Part shown: positions 1 to 12,044 of the stretch, piece by piece | Layout of the letters: each line of letters opens with the position of its first letter | Numbering within the stretch: position 1 is the stretch's first letter | DNA from: Nemertoderma westbladi | Taxonomy: Eukaryota; Xenacoelomorpha; Nemertodermatida; Nemertodermatidae | Direction of reading: 5' to 3' | NCBI GenBank assembly: GCA_032718475.1 | Contig: JAUCBJ010008647.1 | Span: forward strand, 26,939-90,938 | Length of the DNA stretch: 64,000 nt | Translations under genes and position numbers: made by a program | Notes under the pieces: generated by a model | Databases searched by the model: none | Seen by the model: only the letters and a program-made list of their open reading frames with translations | Told to the model about the DNA's origin: nothing

Positions 1-3000
1 GTCACCTGTAATAATTAGTAAACAATAACCTACAGAAGTACAGTCACCTCACCTGTATTAATTAGTAAACAATAACAGACAGAAGGACAGTCACCTGTAA
101 TAATTAGTACATAATAACAGACAGAAAGACAGTCACCTGTAATAATTAGTAAACAATAACAGACAGAAGGACAGTCACCTGTAATAATTAGTAAATAATA
201 ACCTATAATTAGTAAACAATAACCTATAATTAGTAAACAATAACAGACAGAAAGACAGTCACCTGTAATAATTAGTAAACAATAACCTACAGAAGGACAG
301 TCACCTGTACTAATTAGTAAACAATAACAGACAGAAGGACAGTCACCTGTAATAATTAGTAAATAATAACAGACAGAAAGACAGTCACCTGTAATAATTA
401 GTAAACAATAACAGACAGAAAGACAGTCACCTGTAATAATTAGTAAACAATAACAGACAGAAGGACAGTCACCTGTAATAATTAGTAAATAATAACAGAC
501 AGAAGGACAGTCACCTGTAATAATTAGTAAATAATAACAGACAGAAGGACAGTCACCTGTAATAATTAGTAAATAATAACCTATAATTAGTAAACAATAA
601 CAGACAGAAAGACAGTCACCTGTAATAATTAGTAAACAATAACAGACAGAAGGACAGTCACCTGTAATAATTAGTAAATAATAACAGACAGAAAGACAGT
701 CACCTGTAATAATTAGTAAACAATAACAGACAGAAAGACAGTTACCTGTAATAATTAGTAAACAATAACAGACAGAAGGACAGTCACCTGTAATAATTAG
801 TAAATAATAACAGACAGAAAGACAGTCACCTGTAATAATTAGTAAACAATAACAGACAGAAGGACAGTCACCTGTAATAATTAGTAAACAATTACCTATA
901 ATTAGTAAACAATAACAGACAGAAAGACAGTCACCTGTAATAATTAGTAAACAATAACCTACAGAAGGACAGTCACCTGTACTAATTAGTAAACAATAAC
1001 AGACAGAAGGACAGTCACCTGTAATAATTAGTAAATAATAACAGACAGAAAGACAGTCACCTGTAATAATTAGTAAATAATAACAGACAGAAGGACAGTC
1101 ACCTGTAATAATTAGTAAACAATAACCTATAATTAGTAAACAATAACAGACAGAAAGACAGTCTCCTGTAATAATTAGTAAACAATAACAGACAGAAGGA
1201 CAGTCACCTGTAATAATTGGTAAATAATAACAGACAGAAAGACAGTCACCTGTAATAATTAGTAAACAATAACAGACAGAAGGACAGTCACCTGTAATAA
1301 TTAGTAAACAATAACAGACAGAAGGACAGTCACCTGTAATAATTAGTAAATAATAACAGACAGAAAGACAGTCACCTGTAATAATTAGTAAACAATAACA
1401 GACAGAAAGACAGTCACCTGTAATAATTAGTAAACAATAACAGACAGAAGGACAGTCACCTGTAATAATTAGTAAATAATAACAGACAGAAAGACAGTCA
1501 CCTGTAATAATTAGTAAACAATAACAGACAGAAGGACAGTCACCTGTAATAATTAGTAAACAATTACCTATAATTAGTAAACAATAACAGACAGAAAGAC
1601 AGTCACCTGTAATAATTAGTAAACAATAACCTACAGAAGGACAGTCACCTGTACTAATTAGTAAACAATAACAGACAGAAGGACAGTCACCTGTAATAAT
1701 TAGTAAATAATAACAGACAGAAAGACAGTCACCTGTAATAATTAGTAAATAATAACAGACAGAAGGACAGTCACCTGTAATAATTAGTAAACAATAACCT
1801 ATAATTAGTAAACAATAACAGACAGAAAGACAGTCTCCTGTAATAATTAGTAAACAATAACAGACAGAAGGACAGTCACCTGTAATAATTGGTAAATAAT
1901 AACAGACAGAAAGACAGTCACCTGTAATAATTAGTAAACAATAACAGACAGAAGGACAGTCACCTGTAATAATTAGTAAACAATAACCTATAATTAGTAA
2001 ACAATAACCTATAATTAGTAAACAATAACAGACAGAAAGACAGTCACCTGTAATAATTAGTAAACAATAACAGACAGAAAGACAGTCACCTGTAATAATT
2101 AGTAAACAATAACAGACAGAAAGACAGTCACCTGTAATAATTAGTAAACAATAACAGACAGAAGGACAGTCACCTGTAATAATTAGTAAATAATAACAGA
2201 CAGAAAGACAGTCACCTGTAATAATTAGTAAACAATAACAGACAGAAGGACAGTCACCTGTAATAATTAGTAAACAATTACCTATAATTAGTAAACAATA
2301 ACAGACAGAAAGACAGTCACCTGTAATAATTAGTAAACAATAACCTACAGAAGGACAGTCACCTGTACTAATTAGTAAACAATAACAGACAGAAGGACAG
2401 TCACCTGTAATAATTAGTAAATAATAACAGACAGAAAGACAGTCACCTGTAATAATTAGTAAATAATAACAGACAGAAGGACAGTCACCTGTAATAATTA
2501 GTAAACAATAACCTATAATTAGTAAACAATAACAGACAGAAAGACAGTCTCCTGTAATAATTAGTAAACAATAACAGACAGAAGGACAGTCACCTGTAAT
2601 AATTGGTAAATAATAACAGACAGAAAGACAGTCACCTGTAATAATTAGTAAACAATAACAGACAGAAGGACAGTCACCTGTAATAATTAGTAAACAATAA
2701 CCTATAATTAGTAAACAATAACCTATAATTAGTAAACAATAACAGACAGAAAGACAGTCACCTGTAATAATTAGTAAACAATAACAGACAGAAGGACAGT
2801 CACCTGTAATAATTAGTAAATAATAACAGACAGAAAGACAGTCACCTGTAATAATTAGTAAACAATAACAGACAGAAAGACAGTCACCTGTAATAATTAG
2901 TAAACAATAACAGACAGAAGGACAGTCACCTGTAATAATTAGTAAATAATAACAGACAGAAAGACAGTCACCTGTAATAATTAGTAAACAATAACAGACA

Positions 3001-6000
3001 GAAGGACAGTCACCTGTAATAATTAGTAAACAATTACCTATAATTAGTAAACAATAACAGACAGAAAGACAGTCACCTGTAATAATTAGTAAACAATAAC
3101 CTACAGAAGGACAGTCACCTGTACTAATTAGTAAACAATAACAGACAGAAGGACAGTCACCTGTAATAATTAGTAAATAATAACAGACAGAAAGACAGTC
3201 ACCTGTAATAATTAGTAAATAATAACAGACAGAAGGACAGTCACCTGTAATAATTAGTAAACAATAACCTATAATTAGTAAACAATAACAGACAGAAAGA
3301 CAGTCTCCTGTAATAATTAGTAAACAATAACAGACAGAAAGACAGTCACCTGTAATAATTGGTAAATAATAACAGACAGAAAGACAGTCACCTGTAATAA
3401 TTAGTAAACAATAACAGACAGAAGGACAGTCACCTGTAATAATTAGTAAACAATAACCTATAATTAGTAAACAATAACCTATAATTAGTAAACAATAACA
3501 GACAGAAAGACAGTCACCTGTAATAATTAGTAAATAATAACAGACAGAAAGACAGTCACCTGTAATAATTAGTAAACAATAACAGACAGAAGGACAGTCA
3601 CCTGTAATAATTAGTAAACAATAACAGACAGAAGGACAGTCACCTGTAATAATTAGTAAATAATAACAGACAGAAGGACAGTCACCTGTAATAATTAGTA
3701 AACAATAACCTACAGAAGTACAGTCACCTCGCCTGTATTAATTAGTAAACAATAACAGACAGAAGGACAGTCACCTGTAATAATTAGTAAATAATAAAAG
3801 ACAGAAAGACAGTCACCTGTAATAATTAGTAAATAATAACAGACAGAAAGACAGTCACCTGTAATAATTAGTAAACAATAACAGACAGAAGGACGTCACC
3901 TGTAATAATTAGTAAACAATAACAGACAGAAGGACAGTCACCTGTAATAATTAGTAAATAATAACAGACAGAAAGACAGTCACCTGTAATAATTAGTAAA
4001 CAATAACAGACAGAAGGACGTCACCTGTAATAATTAGTAAACAATAACAGACAGAAGGACAGTCACCTGTAATAATTAGTAAATAATAACAGACAGAAGG
4101 ACAGTCACCTGTAATAATTAGTAAATAATAACAGACAGAAAGACAGTCACCTGTAATAATTAGTAAACAATAACAGACAGAAAGACAGTCACCTGTAATA
4201 ATTAGTAAATAATAACAGACAGAAAGACAGTCACCTGTAATAATTAGTAAACAATAACAGACAGAAGGACAGTCACCTGTAATAATTAGTAAATAATAAC
4301 AGACAGAAGGACAGTCACCTGTAATAATTAGTAAATAATAACAGACAGAAAGACAGTCACCTGTAATAATTAGTAAACAATAACAGACAGAAAGACAGTC
4401 ACCTGTAATAATTAGTAAATAATAACAGACAGAAAGACAGTCACCTGTAATAATTAGTAAACAATAACAGACAGAAGGACAGTCACCTGTAATAATTAGT
4501 AAATAATAACAGACAGAAAGACAGTCACCTGTAATAATTAGTAAACAATAACAGACAGAAGGACGTCACCTGTAATAATTAGTAAACAATAACAGACAGA
4601 AGGACAGTCACCTGTAATAATTAGTAAATAATAACAGACAGAAAGACAGTCACCTGTAATAATTAGTAAACAATAACAGACAGAAGGACGTCACCTGTAA
4701 TAATTAGTAAACAATAACAGACAGAAGGACAGTCACCTGTAATAATTAGTAAATAATAACAGACAGAAGGACAGTCACCTGTAATAATTAGTAAATAATA
4801 ACAGACAGAAAGACAGTCACCTGTAATAATTAGTAAACAATAACAGACAGAAAGACAGTCACCTGTAATAATTAGTAAATAATAACAGACAGAAAGACAG
4901 TCACCTGTAATAATTAGTAAACGTCCGTAACAGACAGAAGGACAGTCACCTGTAATAATTAGTAAATAATAACAGACAGAAGGACAGTCACCTGTAATAA
5001 TTAGTAAATAATAACAGACAGAAAGACAGTCACCTGTAATAATTAGTAAACAATAACAGACAGAAGGACAGTCACCTGTAATAATTAGTAAACAATAACC
5101 TATAATTAGTAAACAATAACAGACAGAAAGACAGTCACCTGTAATAATTAGTAAATAATAACAGACAGAAAGACAGTCACCTGTAATAATTAGTAAACAA
5201 TAACAGACAGAAGGACAGTCACCTGTAATAATTAGTAAACAATAACAGACAGGAGGACAGTCACCTGTAATAATTAGTAAATAATAACAGACAGAAGGAC
5301 AGTCACCTGTAATAATTAGTAAACAATAACCTACAGAAGTACAGTCACCTCGCCTATATTAATTAGTAAACAATAACAGACAGAAGGACAGTCACCTGTA
5401 ATAATTAGTAAATAATAACAGACAGAAAGACAGTCACCTGTAATAATTAGTAAACAATAACAGACAGAAGGACGTCACCTGTAATAATTAGTAAACAATA
5501 ACAGACAGAAGGACAGTCACCTGTAATAATTAGTAAACAATAACAGACAGAAGGACAGTCACCTGTAATAATTAGTAAATAATAACAGACAGAAAGACAG
5601 CCACCTGTAATAATTAGTAAACAATAACAGACAGAAGGACGTCACCTGTAATAATTAGTAAACAATAACAGACAGAAGGACAGTCACCTGTAATAATTAG
5701 TAAATAATAACAGACAGAAGGACAGTCGCCTGTAATAATTAGTAAATAATAACAGACAGAAAGACAGTCACCTGTAATAATTAGTAAACAATAACAGACA
5801 GAAAGACAGTCACCTGTAATAATTAGTAAATAATAACAGACAGAAAGACAGTCACCTGTAATAATTAGTAAACAATAACAGACAGAAGGACAGTCACCTG
5901 TAATAATTAGTAAATAATAACAGACAGAAGGACAGTCACCTGTAATAATTAGTAAATAATAACAGACAGAAAGACAGTCACCTGTAATAATTAGTAAACA

Positions 6001-9000
6001 ATAACAGACAGAAAGACAGTCACCTGTAATAATTAGTAAATAATAACAGACAGAAAGACAGTCACCTGTAATAATTAGTAAACAATAACAGACAGAAGGA
6101 CAGTCACCTGTAATAATTAGTAAATAATAACAGACAGAAGGACAGTCACCTGTAATAATTAGTAAATAATAATAGACAGAAAGACAGTCACCTGTAATAA
6201 TTAGTAAACAATAACAGACAGAAAGACAGTCACCTGTAATAATTAGTAAACAATAACCGATAGAAGGACAGTCACCTGTAATATTTAGTAAACAATAACC
6301 TATAATTAGTAAACAATAACCTACAGAAGGACAGTCACCTGTAATAATTAGTAAACAATAACCTATAATTAGTAAACAATAACCGATAGAAGGACAGTCA
6401 CCTGTAATATTTAGTAAACAAAAACCTATAATTAGTAAACAATAACCGATAGAAGGACAGTCACCTGTAATAATTAGTAAACAATAACCTATAGAAGGAC
6501 AGTCACCTGTAATAATTAGTAAACAATAACAGACAGAAGGACAGTCACCTGTAATAATTAGTAAACAATAACCTATAATTAGTAAACAATAACCGATAGA
6601 AGGACAGTCACCTGTAATATTTAGTAAACAATAACCTATAATTAGTAAACAATAACCTACAGAAGGACAGTCAACTGTAATAATTAGTAAACAATAACCT
6701 ATAATTAGTAAACAATAACCGATAGAAGGACAGTCACCTGTAATATTTAGTAAACAAAAACCTATAATTAGTAAACAATAACAGACAGAAGGACAGTCAC
6801 CTGTAATAAGTACTAAACAATAACCTATAATTAGTAAACAATAACCTACAGAAGGACAGTCACCTGTAATAATTAGTAAACAATAACAGACAGAAAGACA
6901 GTCACCTGTAATAATTAGTAAACAATAACCTACAGAAGGACAGTCACCTGTAATAATTAGTAAACAATAACCTACAGAAGGACAGTCACCTGTAATATTT
7001 AGTAAACAATAACCTATAATTAGTAAACAATAACCTACAGAAGGACAGTCACCTGTAATAATTAGTAAACAATAACCTACAGAAGGACAGTCACCTGTAA
7101 TATTTAGTAAACAATAACCTATAATTAGTAAACAATAACCTACAGAAGGACAGTCACCTGTAATAATTAGTAAACAATAACCTACAGAAGGAGAGTCACC
7201 TGTAATAATTTGTAAACAATAACCTACAGAAGGACAGTCACCTGTACTAATTAGTAAACAATAACAGACAGGAGGACAGTCACCTGTAATAATTAGTAAA
7301 CAATAACCTATAATTAGTAAACAATAACAGACAGAAAGACAGTCACCTGTAATAATTAGTAAACAATAACCTACAGAAGTACAGTCACCTGTATTAATTA
7401 GTAAACAATAACAGACAGAAGGACAGTCACCTGTAATAATTAGTAAATAATAACAGACAGAAAGACAGTCACCTGTAATAATTAGTAAATAATAACCTAA
7501 TTAGTAAACAATAACAGACAGAAAGACAGTCTCCTGTAATAATTAGTAAACAATAACCTATAATTAGTAAACAATAACAGACAGAAAGACAGTCACCTGT
7601 AATAATTAGTAAACAATAACCTACAGAAGTACAGTCACCTGTATTAATTAGTAAACAATAACAGACAGAAGGACAGTCACCTGTAATAATTAGTAAACAA
7701 TAACAGACAGAAGGACGTCACCTGTAATAATTAGTAAACAATAACAGACAGAAGGACAGTCACCTGTAATAATTAGTAAATAATAACAGACAGAAAGACA
7801 GTCACCTGTAATAATTAGTAAACAATAACAGACAGAAGGACGTCACCTGTAATAATTAGTAAACAATAACAGACAGAAGGACAGTCACCTGTAATAATTA
7901 GTAAATAATAACAGACAGAAGGACAGTCACCTGTAATAATTAGTAAATAATAACAGACAGAAAGACAGTCACCTGTAATAATTAGTAAACAATAACAGAC
8001 AGAAAGACAGTCACCTGTAATAATTAGTAAATAATAACAGACAGAAAGACAGTCACCTGTAATAATTAGTAAACAATAACAGACAGAAGGACAGTCACCT
8101 GTAATAATTAGTAAATAATAACAGACAGAAGGACAGTCACCTGTAATAATTAGTAAATAATAACAGACAGAAAGACAGTCACCTGTAATAATTAGTAAAC
8201 AATAACAGACATAAAGACAGTCACCTGTAATAATTAGTAAATAATAACAGACAGAAAGACAGTCACCTGTAATAATTAGTAAATAATAACAGACAGAAAG
8301 ACAGTCACCTGTAATAATTAGTAAATAATAACAGACAGAAGGACAGTCACCTGTAATAATTAGTAAACAATAACCTATAATTAGTAAACAATAACAGACA
8401 GAAAGACAGTCTCCTGTAATAATTAGTAAACAATAACAGACAGGACGGTCACCTGTAATAATTAGTAAATAATAACAGACAGAAAGACAGTCACCTGTAA
8501 TAATTAGTAAATAATAACAGACAGAAAGACAGTCACCTGTAATAATTAGTAAACAATAACCTATAATTAGTAAACAATAACAGACAGAAAGACAGTCTCC
8601 TGTAATAATTAGTAAACAATAACAGACAGGACGGTCACCTGTAATAATTAGTAAATAATAACAGACAGAAAGACAGTCTCCAGTAATAATTAGTAAACAA
8701 TAACAGACAGAAGGACAGTCACCTGTAATAATTAGTAAATAATAACCTATAATTAGTAAACAATAACCTATAATTAGTAAACAATAACAGACAGAAAGAC
8801 AGTCACCTGTAATAATTAGTAAACAATAACCTACAGAAGGACAGTCACCTGTAATAATTAGTAAACAATAACCTATAATTAGTAAACAATAACAGACAGA
8901 AGGACAGTCACCTGTAATAATTAGTAAATAATAACCTATAATTAGTAAACAATAACCTATAATTAGTAAACAATAACAGACAGAAAGACAGTCACCTGTA

Positions 9001-9575
9001 ATAATTAGTAAATAATAACAGACAGAAAGACAGTCACCTGTACTAATTAGTAAATAATAACAGACAGAAGGACAGTCACCTGTAATAATTAGTAAACAAT
9101 AACCTACAGAAGGACAGTCACCTGTAATAATTAGTAAACAATAACAGACAGAAGGACAGTCACCTGTAATAATTAGTAAATAATAACAGACAGAAAGACA
9201 GTCACCTGTAATAATTAGTAAATAATAACCTATAATTAGTAAACAATAACCGATAGAAGGACAGTCACCTGTAATAATTAGTAAACAATAACAGACAGAA
9301 AGACAGTCACCTGTAATAATTAGTAAACAATAACAGACAGAAGGACAGTCACCTGTAATAATTAGTAAACAATAACCTATAATTAGTAAACAATAACAGA
9401 CAGAAAGAAAGACAGTCACCTGTAATAATTAGTAAACAATAACCTACAGAAGGACAGTCACCTGTACTAATTAGTAAATAATAACAGACAGAAGGACAGT
9501 CACCTGTAATAATTAGTAAACAATAACCTACAGAAGGACAGTCACCTGTAATAATTAGTAAACAATAACAGACCG
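1..9575. repeat. 42-bp satellite array, block 1
   Basis: Tandem units of 42 bp with a variable core (cagacagaag/cagacagaaa/cctacagaag) alternating with the fixed parts cagtcacctg and taataattagtaaac. A 21-bp half unit (cctataattag plus taaacaataa) is scattered through the block. Most lengths are multiples of 21, so one minus-strand frame stays open for hundreds of codons (for example 9419-7815, a 14-residue repeat with core GDCPSVCYCLL). I regard that frame as a by-product of the period, not a gene, because there is no start context, codon diversity or domain. Rare 1-bp losses (ggacgtcacc) interrupt the frame. The block continues off the left edge and ends where the LTR of element 1 starts. 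Confidence 0.97.
891..3720. repeat. Higher-order repeat inside satellite block 1
   Basis: Two rare variants mark a longer period: the unit with attacctata (at 891, 1563, 2277, 3033) and the unit with gtctcctg (at 1161, 1833, 2547, 3303). They are always 270 bp apart, and successive copies are 672, 714 and 756 bp apart, exactly 16, 17 and 18 units of 42 bp. This is the signature of unequal exchange between multi-unit blocks, with one unit gained per step. Boundaries are approximate. Confidence 0.85.
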
Positions 9576-10136
9576 TGTTAGCTTATTCAATTCCGCTAAC
9601 ACCCCACAAAGTAAGCCGTTAAGCAATATTGGGAGCACGAGGTTGATTACCCAACCTCGTGCCACCCCGACAAAGTGGGAAGGAGAAACGCACAATAGGG
9701 GTCAGGGGCCATACCCCTGACAGAGAGAGAATAGCAGGAGTGAGGGGAAACACTCCAAAGGGCGCCAACAGGGATATTAGCCAATGGGGGAAGGCACCGG
9801 CTAGGTAGTGTAACGACGGCCAAACCGTGCAATATATATTATTAGGTACCATGTTACTGTAATCAGTTATCTCATTGTATTAGTCGGTTAGCTAGGGTAG
9901 AGCGGAGACTTCTAAGACCGTCCTCGCCTACCACCATTTTATCTGTACATACTGTAATAACTCTTTGTATTTCAACCATCTATACTGTATCCATTTTATA
10001 CTGTACCCATTACATTATACATATATCGGAGAATCAATAACATCAGAACTCTTAGACTCTTTTCACATTCACACGGCGGGGACGCGTACTTATAATAACC
10101 GCGGATAAACCGGGATCCTCCTTGGATCCCGTCACA
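9576..10136 (+). repeat. 5' LTR of BEL/Pao element 1
   Basis: A 561-bp terminal repeat starting TGTTAGC and ending CCCGTCACA, so it has TG...CA ends. It shares blocks with the four other LTR sequences of this family in the window: ttaagcaatattgggagcac near the start, the region around ttagccaatggggg, and the inverted-repeat end GGGATCC..GGATCCC. It sits directly in the 42-bp satellite. Confidence 0.9.
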
Positions 10137-10175
10137 GTCTTAGAATTCCAGCCAGCTACCGATCTAAAGTAAAAG

Positions 10176-12044
10176 ATGAGCGACGTAACGCCAACGCGGA
10201 CCCCGGACGAAGAACTAACGATCCGCGAGGCCGCGACCAGACGGTATAGGCCTACGACGCCGGACCCATCGGAAACGGGTCATCCGGCAGTTCAGGATGA
10301 GGGGGGCCATCTGGAGCCAGAAGTCGAGTCGAGAGGAGGGGGAGTCGAGTTGAGAGAAGGTGAGGGCGAGTTGGAAGGAGAAAGAGACGAGTCGACACAC
10401 GACGACGGTCGACATGCCAATGTCGCCGGCCAGCCACAGGCCGAGGGCGACGGACGGCCCACCGGGACAGCAACGGTGGGGCCGCCGGTACGACGTCGGA
10501 CCCGGAGAGATGGAGGAGAGGTCGGCGACGAGGACGTCGGGGTTTCTGATCGACTTCGATGGGCCTACAACGCGACCCGGAAGATACTTAAGGAGGCCAA
10601 GGAGGGGGCGAGGATAGACGAGGTAAAGTTGACAAAAGGACTAGGTGAGTCGGATAAACATTTTAGTTATCTAATGCGCTTCGGGCAGAGAGAACTGGCC
10701 AAGGAGAGAGTGAGAGGGGTTGCCGAGGAACTGTGTGATTTATGGCGGTGTAGGGGTATGCAACCTAGCGTAGTGTACATAGGGCCATACTTAGTCGATG
10801 CCCGGGGTATAAAATTAGTGGGTTGGAGGAGACCTGAGGAGGGCGAATCCGAGGTTAACCCCGAGGATTCGGTCTCATCGGTCGGAGGGAATTCCAGTTC
10901 CGGGAGGCGGGGGAGAGTTAGTAGGACGGGAAGGTGGAGGGAATCCGTCACAACCGATAAGTCTGCTACATCCTCCGTAAAAGGAAGACGGGTGAGGGAA
11001 ATAAACGCGGTGTACCATCTCGATCTGATAGCGCAGGGCCAGAGAGAGGTAGAGAGACAGTTAGAGGAGGGGAAAGCGCTATTAGAGAAAGAGATGGAAC
11101 TGATTAAAGAGACCGGAGAGAGGGCCGAGAGAGCCGCGAGAAGCTTTAGGGAGAGTGAGGAAATAGGGAGGAAGGAACAAGAGGAGCGTGAGGCGAGAGA
11201 GGAAAGTGAGCGTAAAGAGCGCAAGGCTGAACGTAAAGAGCGCGAGGCGAGAGAGGATAAGGAGCGTAGGGAGTGTGAGGCGAGAGAGGAAAGTGAGCGT
11301 AAAGAGCGCAAGGCGGAACGTAAAGAGCGCGAGGCGAGACGAACGGAGAGAATTGAGAGAGAGAAAGAACTGGCCGAACAGAGCGCGCGGGAGAGTCGGG
11401 AAATGATAGCAGACGGGAGGCGTATGCGGGATGGTTTACATGCCCGCCTAGGGGGGTTAATTCAGTACCAAACCAGACAGCAGCGCATACTGAAATTGGC
11501 GCGATTGGGGTTGTCAGAGAGTGAGGCTGGGTCGAGTGCTTTCGAGGAGCCAAGGGCCGAGGAAACATTTATTAATACCCCACTTACAGGAACCGCACGA
11601 CAGACCCGAGACTGGTGTAACCGTACGGGCGGGGGGGGGGGGGGGGGGGGGGGTAATAATAATACAACAGTAGACGACGTTAATATTAATAGTACCGTAT
11701 TGGATAACTCTAACCAAACTTTTATTGCAGGAAATATTTTACCTAGTAGTAGTAATTTAAATTTAAATCCGAATGATTCTAATATTAATGTAGGAAATAA
11801 TTATAATATTAATGTAGTTACGCAAAATAATCCAAATAATCTAAATAATAATCTGAATTCGAATTTACAAGATAATTCAAGTAACGCAATTGCGCAAAAT
11901 AATTCGAATAACTTTATTTTGAATGAACAAAATAATTCCGTTTCTAATTTGGGTGCACAAAATAATTTAACTGGGGTGGAGGATTTAATTGATTTAACCA
12001 ATAACGGTACCTGTGGTGCTATTAATGTCACCTGTAATAATTAG
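10176..12044 (+). CDS. BEL/Pao Gag N-terminal region, 3'-truncated by satellite
   Basis: Starts at an ATG 39 bp after the LTR and reads 622 codons. Visible regions: an acidic, charged N-terminus (1-140); a globular segment (about 145-235); a strongly charged Arg/Glu coiled coil with internal near-repeats (about 280-415); a polyglycine stretch coded by 23 consecutive G (11631-11653); and an Asn-rich low-complexity tail (about 494-620). The last four residues and the stop come from the satellite, so the natural protein continued further. Element B shows the continuation: more Arg-rich sequence, then the canonical BEL Gag core and zinc knuckle. The role is presumably capsid/assembly. The Asn-rich and polyglycine parts are not standard for BEL Gag as I know it. 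Confidence 0.8.
   Translation: MSDVTPTRTPDEELTIREAATRRYRPTTPDPSETGHPAVQDEGGHLEPEVESRGGGVELREGEGELEGERDESTHDDGRHANVAGQPQAEGDGRPTGTATVGPPVRRRTRRDGGEVGDEDVGVSDRLRWAYNATRKILKEAKEGARIDEVKLTKGLGESDKHFSYLMRFGQRELAKERVRGVAEELCDLWRCRGMQPSVVYIGPYLVDARGIKLVGWRRPEEGESEVNPEDSVSSVGGNSSSGRRGRVSRTGRWRESVTTDKSATSSVKGRRVREINAVYHLDLIAQGQREVERQLEEGKALLEKEMELIKETGERAERAARSFRESEEIGRKEQEEREAREESERKERKAERKEREAREDKERRECEAREESERKERKAERKEREARRTERIEREKELAEQSARESREMIADGRRMRDGLHARLGGLIQYQTRQQRILKLARLGLSESEAGSSAFEEPRAEETFINTPLTGTARQTRDWCNRTGGGGGGGGGNNNTTVDDVNINSTVLDNSNQTFIAGNILPSSSNLNLNPNDSNINVGNNYNINVVTQNNPNNLNNNLNSNLQDNSSNAIAQNNSNNFILNEQNNSVSNLGAQNNLTGVEDLIDLTNNGTCGAINVTCNN
11631..11653 (+). repeat. 23-base G homopolymer in gag
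   Basis: An uninterrupted run of 23 G coding polyglycine in element 1 gag, at the boundary between the coiled coil and the Asn-rich tail. The homologous place in element B (36640-36651, as C on the + strand) is 12 bases long. A gain or loss of one base shifts the gag frame. Confidence 0.95.

Larger units (their letters stand above)
9576..12026 (+). mobile_element. BEL/Pao element 1, 5' part only
   Basis: A 5' LTR (9576-10136), a short leader and the N-terminal part of a BEL-type gag (from 10176). The element stops abruptly at about 12026, where satellite sequence takes over inside the reading frame. No Gag core, pol or 3' LTR of this copy is present before the next element at 19626. The left flank (ends in gaccg) is slightly off the satellite consensus, and no target duplication can be paired because the right end is lost. 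The gag is related to the N-terminal gag of element B. Confidence 0.85.

Noticed and set aside
7815-9419. Long minus-strand frame of 14-residue repeats as a gene
   Set aside because: It is the result of 42/21-bp periods without a stop in that frame. Similar frames appear in every satellite block, with no start context or domain.
1-9575. CRISPR-like array
   Set aside because: The repeats are contiguous with variants, have no unique spacers, and lie in an animal genome among retroelements.
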